DNA of 64,000 nt from Paraburkholderia monticola (GCF_001580545.1 NZ_LRBG01000010.1:62001-126000), one strand, 5' to 3'; shown: positions 22,351 to 30,771, counted from the stretch's first letter. Notes: a model not told the origin generated them from the sequence alone. Translations and numbers: made by a program.

Positions 22351-23097
22351 ATGGATCGGATTGAACTTGAATTGTACTTGAACAATCTCCTTGAAACCGC
22401 GCGGTTCAAGGACTATTGCCCGAACGGATTACAGGTCGAAGGGCGCCGCCGGATCAACAAGCTCGCGACCGGCGTGACCGCGTCGGTGGCCTTCCTGGAG
22501 GCCGCGCTCGACTGGGGCGCAGACGCTGTGCTGGTCCATCACGGCTACTTCTGGCGCAACGAGGCACCGCAGATCACCGGCCGCAAACATGCGCGCCTGA
22601 AGCTGCTGCTCGCCAACGACCTGAACCTGTTCGCCTACCACCTTCCTCTCGACGATCACCCGCAGTTCGGCAACAACGCGCAGATCGGCGAGAAGATGGG
22701 CTGGATCAGCGACGCGCGCTTTGGCGAGAACGATCTCGGCTGGCTCGCCACGCTGCCGATGCGCATCACGCTGTCGCACCTGACCGCGGAAATCGAGCAG
22801 ACGCTCGGCCGTACGCCGCTCGTGTTCGGCGATCCGGATCTCGAGCTGCGCCGCGTCGGCTGGTGCACGGGCGCTGCGCAAGGCATGTTCGACGCGGCGA
22901 TCAACGCGGGCGCCGACGTCTACGTGACCGGCGAGGTATCGGAGTCGGTGATGCACACGGCGGCGGAAAGCGGCGTCGCGTTTCTTGCGGCCGGCCACCA
23001 CGCGACCGAGCGCTTCGGCGTCCAGGCGGTGGGCAAGCATCTGTCCGAATCTTTCGATATCGAACACCTGTTTATCGATATCCCCAATCCGGTTTGA
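22351..23097 (+). CDS. Nif3-like dinuclear metal centre protein
   Basis: A 248-residue protein of the NIF3/YbgI family, hexameric with two metal ions per subunit. Family motifs are [22 protein letters not shown] (metal His pair), [11 protein letters not shown] and [13 protein letters not shown] near the C-terminus. The family is linked to GTP cyclohydrolase I-like activity, but its in vivo role is unsettled. The start is preceded by AGAGG at 22340-22344. Divergent from the DegS-like gene. Confidence 0.92.
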   Translation: MDRIELELYLNNLLETARFKDYCPNGLQVEGRRRINKLATGVTASVAFLEAALDWGADAVLVHHGYFWRNEAPQITGRKHARLKLLLANDLNLFAYHLPLDDHPQFGNNAQIGEKMGWISDARFGENDLGWLATLPMRITLSHLTAEIEQTLGRTPLVFGDPDLELRRVGWCTGAAQGMFDAAINAGADVYVTGEVSESVMHTAAESGVAFLAAGHHATERFGVQAVGKHLSESFDIEHLFIDIPNPV

Positions 23098-23317
23098 ATT
23101 GCGAATTGCATTCACGCAGAAAAAGGCATGAATACCGTAGAAGGCACTTAAAAAGAGTGGCGAAAAAGTTTGCGATCGGTACGGACAAACCCTGAGTTAT
23201 CAAGGGCTTCGCACGGTTTTTGGCAATCGGCCCTTGTAAATGGCGACTCCATTCGAGCAAACTAGCGGCGGTAGAAGCGGCGTGAAGGAAAAATCCAACT
23301 CAGAAGTGGGGCGTGTG

Positions 23318-23938
23318 ATGCGAGACAAAGAAGAGGAACGCGTCGATGGCAGCCGCCGTAACTGGCTGGTAGCGACGACCGTAGCAGGCGGCATAGGAGG
23401 TGTTGCCGTTGTCGTACCCTTTGTAAGTTCGTTTGCACCATCCGAAAAGGCCAAGGCAGCGGGTGCCCCGGTCGAAGTCGATATCAGCAGTCTCAAGCCC
23501 GGCGACATGATGACGGTCGCCTGGCGTGGCAAGCCGGTGTGGATCATCAACCGCACGGACCGCATGCTCGCCGATGTCCAGAAAGCCGATAGCCAGTTGG
23601 CGGATCCCCACTCGCTGAATCCGTTCTCGATGCCGCTGCCGGACTACTGCAACAACGAATTCCGTTCACGCGCAGAGAACAAGCATCTGCTCGTCGCCGT
23701 CGCCGTGTGCACGCATCTGGGCTGCACGCCGACGCCGCGCTTCCAGGAGGGCCCGCAGCCCAATCTCCCCGACGACTGGCCCGGCGGCTTCCTGTGCCCG
23801 TGCCATGGCTCCACCTACGACATGGCCGGCCGCGTCTTCAAGAACAAGCCCGCTCCGCAGAACCTCGACATCCCGCGCTTCATGTTCACGTCGGCGACGG
23901 CCCTTGTGATCGGGAAGGACGAAAAAGGAGAAGCGTAA
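23318..23938 (+). CDS. petA: Ubiquinol-cytochrome c reductase, Rieske iron-sulfur subunit
   Basis: Iron-sulfur subunit of complex III, 206 residues. The 2Fe-2S ligands are in CTHLGC and CPCHGS. The N-terminus has GSRRNWLVA followed by a hydrophobic segment, a twin-arginine signal-anchor expected to need TatABC. The start is ATG 23318 (MRDKEEERVDG); the frame runs back to 23240 but the family N-terminus fits 23318. The stop overlaps the petB start by one base (TAATG). Confidence 0.94.
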   Translation: MRDKEEERVDGSRRNWLVATTVAGGIGGVAVVVPFVSSFAPSEKAKAAGAPVEVDISSLKPGDMMTVAWRGKPVWIINRTDRMLADVQKADSQLADPHSLNPFSMPLPDYCNNEFRSRAENKHLLVAVAVCTHLGCTPTPRFQEGPQPNLPDDWPGGFLCPCHGSTYDMAGRVFKNKPAPQNLDIPRFMFTSATALVIGKDEKGEA

Positions 23939-25317
23939 TGGCGAGCGAACACGAAGTAGAGACGACCGGGGTGACGGGTTGGATCGACCAGCGCTTCCCG
24001 ATGACTGCCACGTGGAAGAAGCACGTTTCCGAGTACTACGCGCCGAAGAACTTCAACTTCTGGTACTTCTTCGGTTCGCTTGCGTTGCTGGTGCTGGTCA
24101 ATCAGATCGTCACCGGCATTTTCCTCACGATGAACTACAAGCCCGACGCGACGCTCGCGTTCTCGTCGGTCGAGTACATCATGCGCGAGGTGCCGTGGGG
24201 CTGGCTGATCCGCTACATGCACTCCACGGGCGCGTCGATGTTCTTCGTCGTCGTGTATCTGCACATGTTCCGCGGTCTCATGTACGGCTCGTACCGCAAG
24301 CCGCGCGAGCTCGTGTGGATTTTCGGCTGCCTGATCTTCCTGTGTCTGATGGCCGAGGCGTTTTTCGGCTATCTGCTGCCGTGGGGCCAGATGTCGTTCT
24401 GGGGCGCGCAGGTGATCGTCAACCTGTTCTCGGCGATTCCGTTCATCGGACCGGATCTGTCGCTGTGGATTCGTGGCGATTACGTGGTCTCCGACGTCAC
24501 GTTGAACCGCTTCTTCGCGTTCCACGTGATCGCGATTCCGCTGGTGCTGATCGGCCTCGTGATCGCGCACCTGGTCGCGCTGCATGAAGTCGGCTCGAAC
24601 AACCCGGACGGTATCGAGATCAAGGCGAAGAAGGGCCCGGATGGCGTGCCGCTCGACGGCATTCCGTTCCACCCGTACTACTCCGTGCACGACTTCATGG
24701 GCGTGACGATCTTCCTGCTGATCTTCGCGGCGATCATCTTCTTCGCGCCGGAAATGGGCGGGTACTTCCTCGAAGCGAACAACTTCATTCCCGCGAATCC
24801 GCTGCAAACGCCGCCGGAAATTGCGCCGGTGTGGTACTTCACCGCTTTTTATGCGATGCTGCGCGCCACCACCGATCCGTTCAAGATCGTGCTGATGATC
24901 GTCATCGCGCTGCTCGGGCTGCTCGCGCTCGTGCGCGCCCGCGGCAAGTGGAAGCTCGGCCTGCCGGTGCTGGCGGTACTGGTGATCGTCGCGATGGCGT
25001 TCACCGAGTCGAAGTTCTGGGGCGTCGTGGTGATGGGCAGCGCGGTGATTTCGCTGTTCTTCCTGCCGTGGCTCGACCGCTCGCCGGTCAGGTCGATCCG
25101 TTACCGGCCGTTCTTCCACAAGGTTTTCTTCGGGATCTTCGTGGTCGCGTTCCTGACGCTCGGCTTCCTCGGCACGCGGCCGCCATCGCCAGCTTCGACG
25201 CTGATCGCCCAGATCTGCGCGCTGATCTACTTCGCGTTTTTCCTCGGCATGCCCTTCTGGACGCGGCTTGGCACGTTCAAGCAGCCGCCGGAACGGGTGC
25301 GGTTCAAGCCTCACTAA
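23938..25317 (+). CDS. petB: Ubiquinol-cytochrome c reductase, cytochrome b
   Basis: Membrane subunit of complex III with both b hemes and the quinone sites, 459 residues with about nine transmembrane helices. Heme ligands lie in RYMHSTGASMFFVVVYLHMFRG and FFAFHVIAIPLVLIGLVIAHLVALHEVGS; the Qo-site PEW-like motif appears as PVWYFTAFYAMLR. The length and the extended C-terminus are normal for betaproteobacteria. It overlaps petA and precedes petC by 23 bp. Confidence 0.95.
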   Translation: MASEHEVETTGVTGWIDQRFPMTATWKKHVSEYYAPKNFNFWYFFGSLALLVLVNQIVTGIFLTMNYKPDATLAFSSVEYIMREVPWGWLIRYMHSTGASMFFVVVYLHMFRGLMYGSYRKPRELVWIFGCLIFLCLMAEAFFGYLLPWGQMSFWGAQVIVNLFSAIPFIGPDLSLWIRGDYVVSDVTLNRFFAFHVIAIPLVLIGLVIAHLVALHEVGSNNPDGIEIKAKKGPDGVPLDGIPFHPYYSVHDFMGVTIFLLIFAAIIFFAPEMGGYFLEANNFIPANPLQTPPEIAPVWYFTAFYAMLRATTDPFKIVLMIVIALLGLLALVRARGKWKLGLPVLAVLVIVAMAFTESKFWGVVVMGSAVISLFFLPWLDRSPVRSIRYRPFFHKVFFGIFVVAFLTLGFLGTRPPSPASTLIAQICALIYFAFFLGMPFWTRLGTFKQPPERVRFKPH

Positions 25318-25340
25318 TCGCGAGCCAGGAGAACACGAAG

Positions 25341-26096
25341 ATGAAAAAACTGCTTTCGATGTGCGCGCTGGTCGGCGCGACCGTGCTGGCGCTGCTGGCC
25401 GCTCCGGTCCATGCGGACGAGAATTTCCCGCTCGATCGCGCGCCGGATAACACGAACAATTTCGCTTCTTTGCAGCGCGGCGCGCAATTGTTTGTAAACT
25501 ACTGCCTGAATTGCCACAGCGCGAACCTGATGCGCTACAACCGCCTGACCGATCTCGGCATTTCGCCGAGCTCGATCCAGGCGAATCTGCTGTTTACCAC
25601 CGACAAGGTCGGCAACACGATGACCGTGGCGATGCGGCCCGAAGACGCGAAAGCGTGGTTCGGCGCGACGCCGCCGGATCTGTCGGTGGAGGCGCGGGCG
25701 CGCGGCACGGATTGGCTCTACACGTATCTGCGCAGTTTTTACCGCGACGATACGCGCCCGACTGGCTGGAACAATCTGGTGTACGAAAACGTGAGCATGC
25801 CTCACGTGCTGTGGCAGCTTCAGGGGCAGCGCGCGGCTAAATTCGGCGATGAAACCGACGAAAAATCCGGCGAAACGGTACACAAATTCCTCGGCTTCCA
25901 GCAGCTGACTCCGGGGACGATGTCGCCGGTAGATTATGATTCTGCTGTGGCCGACCTCGTGTCGTACCTGTCATGGATGTCCGAACCGACGCAGCAAACC
26001 CGCAAGCAACTTGGCGTGTGGGTGCTGTTGTTCCTCGGTATCCTGAGCTTTTTCGCCTGGCGACTGAACGCCGCGTACTGGAAACATATCAAATAA
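25341..26096 (+). CDS. petC: Ubiquinol-cytochrome c reductase, cytochrome c1
   Basis: Periplasmic heme c subunit of 251 residues. A Sec signal peptide (KKLLSMCALVGATVLALLAAPVHA) precedes the heme motif CLNCH (C55, C58, H59). A C-terminal transmembrane anchor (LGVWVLLFLGILSFFAWRLNAAYW) holds it in the membrane. The sixth heme ligand is probably the Met in the TVAMRPEDA region. AGGAGAA at 25328 is the ribosome-binding site. A short hairpin without T-run follows the stop. Confidence 0.94.
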   Translation: MKKLLSMCALVGATVLALLAAPVHADENFPLDRAPDNTNNFASLQRGAQLFVNYCLNCHSANLMRYNRLTDLGISPSSIQANLLFTTDKVGNTMTVAMRPEDAKAWFGATPPDLSVEARARGTDWLYTYLRSFYRDDTRPTGWNNLVYENVSMPHVLWQLQGQRAAKFGDETDEKSGETVHKFLGFQQLTPGTMSPVDYDSAVADLVSYLSWMSEPTQQTRKQLGVWVLLFLGILSFFAWRLNAAYWKHIK

Positions 26097-26191
26097 TCAC
26101 GCCGTTACACGGCGTGGGGCCGGCGCCAGGAAAGACCTGCTGAACGGTTTTTCTGCGCGCTGGCCCTTCAGCTTTTTGAGGAAACGTAAAC

Positions 26192-26803
26192 ATGATGGTT
26201 CTGTATTCCGGCACTACTTGCCCGTTCTCCCAGCGTTGCCGGCTGGTGTTGTTCGAAAAGGGCATGGACTTCGAGATCCGCGACGTCGACCTGTTCAACA
26301 AGCCGGAAGACATCGCTGTGATGAATCCGTACGGTCAGGTGCCGATTCTCGTCGAACGGGACCTGATTCTGTACGAATCGAACATCATCAACGAGTACAT
26401 CGACGAGCGCTTCCCGCACCCGCAGCTGATGCCGGCCGATCCGGTGCAGCGCGCGCGGGCCCGTCTGTTCCTGCTGAACTTCGAGAAAGAGCTGTTCGTT
26501 CACGTCGGCACGCTCGAAAACGAGAAGGGCAAGGCGGCGGAGAAAAATCACGAGAAGGCGCGCCTCGCGATCCGCGATCGCCTGACGCAGCTCGCGCCGA
26601 TCTTCCTGAAGAACAAGTACATGCTCGGCGAAGAGTTCTCGATGCTCGACGTCGCGATCGCGCCGCTCCTGTGGCGTCTCGACCACTACGGAATCGAGCT
26701 GTCGAAGAACGCCGCGCCGCTGATGAAGTACGCCGAGCGCATTTTCAGCCGCCCGGCATATATCGAAGCGCTGACGCCGTCGGAAAAGGTGATGCGTCGT
26801 TGA
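26192..26803 (+). CDS. sspA: Stringent starvation protein A homologue
   Basis: GST-fold protein of 203 residues that binds RNA polymerase and supports stress survival. The N-terminal thioredoxin-like domain (TTCPFSQRCRLVLFEKGMDFEIRDVD) is followed by NPYGQVPILVERDLILYESNIINEYID, diagnostic for SspA. No glutathione-activating Ser or Tyr at the start is needed for this family. It lies downstream of petABC and upstream of sspB, a common arrangement in this group. Confidence 0.93.
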   Translation: MMVLYSGTTCPFSQRCRLVLFEKGMDFEIRDVDLFNKPEDIAVMNPYGQVPILVERDLILYESNIINEYIDERFPHPQLMPADPVQRARARLFLLNFEKELFVHVGTLENEKGKAAEKNHEKARLAIRDRLTQLAPIFLKNKYMLGEEFSMLDVAIAPLLWRLDHYGIELSKNAAPLMKYAERIFSRPAYIEALTPSEKVMRR

Positions 26804-26869
26804 GTTTGGCTTTGGCGCGCGGGCGCCGCATCGTTTTGATACGCGCCCGCGTCCGCAAGAGGACTGTTG

Positions 26870-27367
26870 ATGCAAGAGATTTCCACGAAGCCTTATCTGC
26901 TGCGCGCGCTCTACGAGTGGTGCACGGATAACGGCTACACACCGCACATCGCGGTCCGGGTCGACAATCAGACGCGTGTGCCGCGTCAGTTCGTCCGCGA
27001 CAACGAGATCGTGTTGAACATCAGCTTCGAGGCGACGAGCCAGCTGCAGATGGGCAACGAGTGGATCGAGTTCAACGCCCGTTTCTCCGGCAAGTCGCAC
27101 AAGATCGAGGTGCCGGTGGCCAATATTCTCGCGATCTACGCGCGTGAAAACGGGCAGGGCATGGCGTTCCCGGTCGAATCGGCGGGCGGCGAGGCGCAGG
27201 ATTCGGGCGCGGATGCCGCGGACGAAGTCGACACGCCGGCGGCCCCTCGTGCCGTCGAAACGTCGCCGGCCGATCCGGCCGCGACCGCCGATGCCGACGA
27301 CAAACCGCAGCCTGACGACGATGGCTCGAAAGGCGGCGGAAGGGCTCGCCTTAAGATCGTGAAATGA
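26870..27367 (+). CDS. sspB: ClpXP specificity-enhancing factor SspB
   Basis: Adaptor that delivers ssrA-tagged proteins to ClpXP, 165 residues. The substrate-binding domain covers about residues 1-110 (TKPYLLRALYEWCTDNGYTPHI, LNISFEATSQL, FNARFSGKSHKIEVPVANI). An acidic linker of about 45 residues follows. The extreme C-terminus RLKIVK matches the short ClpX-binding tail known from E. coli SspB. Start is ATG 26870, after AAGAGGA; TTG 26867 is in frame but less likely. Confidence 0.94.
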   Translation: MQEISTKPYLLRALYEWCTDNGYTPHIAVRVDNQTRVPRQFVRDNEIVLNISFEATSQLQMGNEWIEFNARFSGKSHKIEVPVANILAIYARENGQGMAFPVESAGGEAQDSGADAADEVDTPAAPRAVETSPADPAATADADDKPQPDDDGSKGGGRARLKIVK

Positions 27368-27386
27368 AGTAGAATCACGGCCTCAT

Positions 27387-27462
27387 GCCGGCTTAGCTCA
27401 TCAGGTAGAGCGCTTGACTTGTAATCATGAGGTGGCGGGTTCGAGTCCTGCAGCCGGCACCA
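27387..27462 (+). tRNA. tRNA-Thr (anticodon TGT), CCA encoded
   Basis: A 76-nt cloverleaf. The acceptor stem is GCCGGCT with AGCCGGC, the D stem is GCTC/GAGC, the anticodon loop CTTGTAA places TGT at 27420-27422, the T arm is GCGGG/CCTGC with loop TTCGAGT, and CCA is encoded. The anticodon stem (CTTGA with TCATG) has one T-T mismatch at pair 28-42, the rest pairs. The gene starts 19 bp after sspB and a terminator follows. Confidence 0.95.
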
Positions 27463-27494
27463 AATTGCTTTATCAGCAGTAACCGGAAATACTG

Positions 27495-27531
27495 AAAACC
27501 CCGACGAAGCGCTTGTTTCGGCGGGGTTTTT
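27495..27531. terminator. Terminator after tRNA-Thr
   Basis: AAAACCCCG and CGGGGTTTTT form the outer arms of a stem around CGAA...TTTCG, with T-rich tracts on the plus strand and A-tract on the other side. It lies between the tRNA and the convergent SDR gene, so it probably ends both. Confidence 0.8.
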
Positions 27532-27555
27532 CTTTTTTCGGCCGTAAATGGGCGG

Positions 27556-28326
27556 CTAGATCGATTTCACTTCGCCGCCATCCATCCGCAGCGTCGAGCC
27601 CGTCATCCAGCGTGCCGCGGGCGACACGACGAATGCCATCAGCTCCGCGATTTCCTCGGGTGTGCCATAGCGCGAGATGCCTGCCTCGATGGGGAATTTC
27701 GCGGTTGCCTCTTCGACGCTCATGCCATGCAACGGCGCCCAATGCTCGAGATAGGAGCGGCGCCGGCCGGTCATGACCGGTCCGGGTAGGACGCTGTTGA
27801 CCTGCACGCCGTCCGCGATGCCGCGATCCGAGAAGGCCTTGGCCAGCGCCACGATTGCCGCGTTGATGGTGCCGACCGCTGCGTAAGGCGCCTTCGGGAA
27901 CAGCGCCGAGTTGCCGGACATCAACACGACCGACCCCGCGCTTGCCTTCAACGCCGGCCAAGCCGCCACTGTCAGCCGGCGCGCGCCGTGCAGCTTCAGC
28001 GCAAGCCCTTGATCCCATTGCTGATCGGTCATTTCGAGGATGTCGATCTGCGGCACCGCGCCGGCGATGTTGAGCAGCGCGTCGATCCTGCCGAACGCAG
28101 CGAGAGTCCGCTCGACGACTTGCCCGGCGGCATCCGGCTCCGACAGATCGAGATCGACGACGAGCGCTTTCGCTCCGGCCTGCTCAACCTGAGACGCCGT
28201 TTCCTCGAGATTGGGCCGATTGCGTGCGACTACCACGATCGAATCAAAATCCCGCGCCAATCTGATCGCGGTGGCGCGTCCGATGCCTTGACTCGCGCCG
28301 GTGACGATAGCAACTCTGCTCGACAT
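27556..28326 (-). CDS. SDR family oxidoreductase with altered catalytic motif
   Basis: Rossmann-fold short-chain dehydrogenase/reductase of 256 residues. The cofactor motif TGASQGIG (residues 9-16) and the NIAG variant of NNAG (86-89) are clear. The active-site Tyr is Y148, but the residue four further on, normally Lys, is G152 (PYAAVG). Upstream S137 or S140 would be the catalytic Ser. Activity by the usual mechanism is therefore doubtful. AGGAGAA precedes ATG 28326. It is the last gene of a three-gene minus-strand operon with two hydrolases. Substrate unknown. Confidence 0.85.
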   Translation of the reverse strand: MSSRVAIVTGASQGIGRATAIRLARDFDSIVVVARNRPNLEETASQVEQAGAKALVVDLDLSEPDAAGQVVERTLAAFGRIDALLNIAGAVPQIDILEMTDQQWDQGLALKLHGARRLTVAAWPALKASAGSVVLMSGNSALFPKAPYAAVGTINAAIVALAKAFSDRGIADGVQVNSVLPGPVMTGRRRSYLEHWAPLHGMSVEEATAKFPIEAGISRYGTPEEIAELMAFVVSPAARWMTGSTLRMDGGEVKSI

Positions 28327-28363
28327 TTCGCTTCTCCTGAAGGATGGGGTGGTTCGGTGGGCA

Positions 28364-29218
28364 TCAACGGTCAAGAAACTCGCGGATTGCCGCGGCGATT
28401 TCGTCCGCATGCGTTTCAAGCGCGAAGTGGCCGGTGTCGAGGAAACGCACGACCGCATCAGGCAGATCGCGCCGGAACGCCTCCGCGCCCGCCGGCAGAA
28501 AGAACGGGTCGTTCTTGCCCCATATGGCCAGAAGCGGCGGGCGGTAACTGCGGAAATACTCCTGAAACGCCGGGTACAGCGCGACGTTGTGGCGATAGTC
28601 ACGGAACAGATCGAGCTGCACCTCGTCCGCGCCGGGGCGGCGCAGGTAGAAGTCGTCGAGCGAATAGCCGTCCGGGGAGACCGACGCAGTATCCGGCACC
28701 CCATGCGTGTATTGCCACACGGTCGTCTCAGGCGCGAGCAAGGCGCGCAGCGCTTCGCGATTGGCCGGCGACGCGTCTCGCCAGTAGGCGCGAATCGGAT
28801 TCCAGCCGTCGCTGAGCCCCTCTTCGTAGGCGTTGCCGTTCTGCGAAATGATCGCCGTGATCCGCTCGGGATGCGCGAGCGCCAGCCGGAAGCCGGTCGG
28901 CGCCCCATAGTCGAAGACGTAGACGGCGAATCGGTCAAACCCGATCACTTCGGTAAATCGGCCGATCACCTCTGCAAGGTTCGCGAACGTGTACGCGAAG
29001 TTTTCGCGCGCAGGCATGTCGGATTGACCGAAGCCCGGCAAATCGGGCGCGACGATGTGAAAGCGATCGGCAAGCCGCGGAATCAGCTCGCGAAACATAT
29101 GGCTCGAACTTGGAAAGCCGTGCAGCAGCAGGAGTTTCGGGGCGTTCTCGGAACCGGCTTGACGATAGAAGACCTTGAAACCGTCGACGTCGGCATGGCG
29201 ATAGGTGATGGCGGTCAT
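28364..29218 (-). CDS. Alpha/beta hydrolase with Asp nucleophile (epoxide hydrolase/dehalogenase type)
   Basis: A 284-residue alpha/beta hydrolase. The oxyanion-hole motif is LLLLHGFPSSS; the nucleophile elbow reads VFDYGAP, so Asp takes the place of Ser, as in haloalkane dehalogenases, epoxide hydrolases and fluoroacetate dehalogenases. The acid is probably D in IWGKNDPFF and the base H in DTGHFALE. Substrate cannot be told. Start is ATG 29218 after AGAGAGAG. It is the second gene of the operon driven from the promoter near 30062, 58 bp after the first and 37 bp before the SDR gene. Confidence 0.87.
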   Translation of the reverse strand: MTAITYRHADVDGFKVFYRQAGSENAPKLLLLHGFPSSSHMFRELIPRLADRFHIVAPDLPGFGQSDMPARENFAYTFANLAEVIGRFTEVIGFDRFAVYVFDYGAPTGFRLALAHPERITAIISQNGNAYEEGLSDGWNPIRAYWRDASPANREALRALLAPETTVWQYTHGVPDTASVSPDGYSLDDFYLRRPGADEVQLDLFRDYRHNVALYPAFQEYFRSYRPPLLAIWGKNDPFFLPAGAEAFRRDLPDAVVRFLDTGHFALETHADEIAAAIREFLDR

Positions 29219-29276
29219 GATGGCTCTCTCTGCAAAAAAGGGCGTGAATAACGGATGCGGATGCAAACGGCCTGCT

Positions 29277-29972
29277 TCAGTCGGCCGAGACAGCCAGCGC
29301 CGCCTCGACGATGACCTCGACGACGGCCTCGGGCGCCGTGACGCTCGGCGTGTGATCGACGTCGAGCGCGTGGACGCGCGCGCCCATCCGCTGCGACATC
29401 GAGCGCTGGTTGTCGGGCGCGATCATTCGGTCCTGCGCGGCCACGAGAAACCAGCTCGGCAGGTCTTTCCACCGCGGCCGTCCCACGGGTACGCCGATGC
29501 AGGCCGCCGCGATGGGACGCTGGATCGCGGCGAGCACGTTCGCTTCGCGCGCACTCGCGTGATGTGCGAACGCACCTGCGAACGCCTCGCGCGGAAGCCA
29601 GATCAGGCCGTCGCGATCCGGCGCGAGCGTCGGAGCCTGCGGATGCGCTTCACCGCGGTGGAACACGTCGGCCACCGTTTCGCCTTCGTCGGGCGCCAAC
29701 GCCGCGATGTAGACCAGCGCCTTCACGTTCGCGGCACGCGCGGAACCGATCACAGCGCCCGCATACGCATGTCCGACCAGCACGACGGGACCCTCGATTC
29801 GCGCGAGCGTGCGCTCCAGCGCGGCCGTGTCGTCACCGAGCGACGTCAGCGGCAGAGGCGCCGCGACCGCATCGATATGCCGGTCGGCGAGCCGCTCGAT
29901 GACCCGGCTCCAACTCGACCCGTCGGCCCATGCGCCATGCACGAGCACTACGTTCACATTGCGAAGAGACAT
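29277..29972 (-). CDS. Alpha/beta hydrolase lacking the Ser nucleophile
   Basis: A 231-residue alpha/beta hydrolase of the esterase type, with VVLVHGAWADGSSW at the N-terminus and a conserved C-terminal DHTPSVTAP His. The nucleophile elbow, usually GHSYGG, reads GHAYAG at residues 67-72, so the catalytic Ser is A69. It may act without hydrolysis, or use another residue. It is the first gene of the minus-strand operon, next to the palindromic operator. The start ATG at 29972 is preceded by GGAGCAAC. Confidence 0.85.
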   Translation of the reverse strand: MSLRNVNVVLVHGAWADGSSWSRVIERLADRHIDAVAAPLPLTSLGDDTAALERTLARIEGPVVLVGHAYAGAVIGSARAANVKALVYIAALAPDEGETVADVFHRGEAHPQAPTLAPDRDGLIWLPREAFAGAFAHHASAREANVLAAIQRPIAAACIGVPVGRPRWKDLPSWFLVAAQDRMIAPDNQRSMSQRMGARVHALDVDHTPSVTAPEAVVEVIVEAALAVSAD

Positions 29973-30061
29973 GTTGTTGCTCCTTTGAGCGAAGGAAATG
30001 TTTGGCTGCGACGTCCGGACGCGTGACGCTTCTGTGTAACCGTGTTAATGCGTATTTACAG

Positions 30062-30111
30062 GTTACAAACGTACGTTGTAACTTGTCAAGTGAGATTTTG
30101 ATGGTTACGAT
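30062..30111. promoter_or_regulatory. Divergent promoters with 21-bp palindromic operator
   Basis: GTTACAA (30062-30068) and TTGTAAC (30076-30082) are perfect 7-bp arms around ACGTACG. On the minus strand TTGACA (30089-30084), 16 bp and TGTAAC (30067-30062) form a promoter for the hydrolase operon, with the palindrome filling the spacer and -10. On the plus strand TTGTCA (30083-30088), 17 bp and TACGAT (30106-30111) form a promoter for the CGNR gene; the two -35 boxes overlap. Extra GTTAC or GTAAC half-sites lie at 30037-30042 and 30104-30108. A repressor bound here would block the operon and could affect both directions. The regulator is inferred to be the CGNR protein. Confidence 0.7.
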
Positions 30112-30147
30112 GAGCGAATCGTCATCAGCTCCGTTTCGTCGAGAAAA

Positions 30148-30771
30148 ATGGACTACCGTCAGTTCCCCCCGCTGTTCCTGGCCGACGCGCCGGGCCTCGA
30201 TTTTCTGAACTCAGTGGCTACGCCCGTGGATGAGGAAGTCGACTGGATCGCGGACGGCGCAGGCTTGCTGGCGTGGCTCGAGCAGGCCGGCATGGTGCCG
30301 CCCGAGGCGCTCGCTGAAGTGCGCGAGAGGTTCGTATCGACTGAGTTCGATGCGATGGCCGCTCAGGCGCGCGAGCTGCGCGAGTGGTTCAGAGGCTTTG
30401 TCGGCGCGAGGAAAGGGCGGCCGCTGGCTGCGGGAGACTTGCTAGAACTCGAGCTGTTGAATCGACTGCTCGAGCGCGACGAACGATACGGCGCACTCGT
30501 TACCGGCGACGACGGTGGATTCGAATTCCGCGAACGCCGTCGGTGGGCGTCGCCCGAATCGTTGCTGATGCCGATCGCCGAAGCGTTGGCCAGACTCGTT
30601 TGCGACGAGGATTTCACGTACGTAAAAGCGTGCGAAGGTCCGCGCTGCACGCTGCTGTTTGCCGACCACACGCGTGGACATGCGCGGCGCTGGTGCAGCA
30701 TGGCGGTCTGTGGGAATCGCGCGAAGGTGGCAGCACACCGCAAGCGGCTGAAGGAACTGGAGGGCGGGTGA
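30148..30771 (+). CDS. ABATE/CGNR zinc-finger protein, putative regulator
   Basis: A 207-residue protein. The N-terminal part (about 1-130, starting FLADAPGLDFLNSVATP) fits the ABATE domain; the C-terminal part is a CGNR zinc finger, C...C in CEGPRCTLLF and C...C in RWCSMAVCGNRAKVAAHR. Such proteins are thought to be transcription regulators of stress or catabolic genes. It is divergent from the hydrolase-hydrolase-SDR operon with a palindrome between, so local regulation is a fair inference. The ribosome-binding site (GAGAAA) is weak. A terminator follows at 30807. Confidence 0.88.
   Translation: MDYRQFPPLFLADAPGLDFLNSVATPVDEEVDWIADGAGLLAWLEQAGMVPPEALAEVRERFVSTEFDAMAAQARELREWFRGFVGARKGRPLAAGDLLELELLNRLLERDERYGALVTGDDGGFEFRERRRWASPESLLMPIAEALARLVCDEDFTYVKACEGPRCTLLFADHTRGHARRWCSMAVCGNRAKVAAHRKRLKELEGG

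Noticed and set aside
26098..26116. Hairpin CACGCCG/CGGCGTG after petC as a terminator
   Set aside because: No T-run follows, so an intrinsic terminator cannot be claimed.
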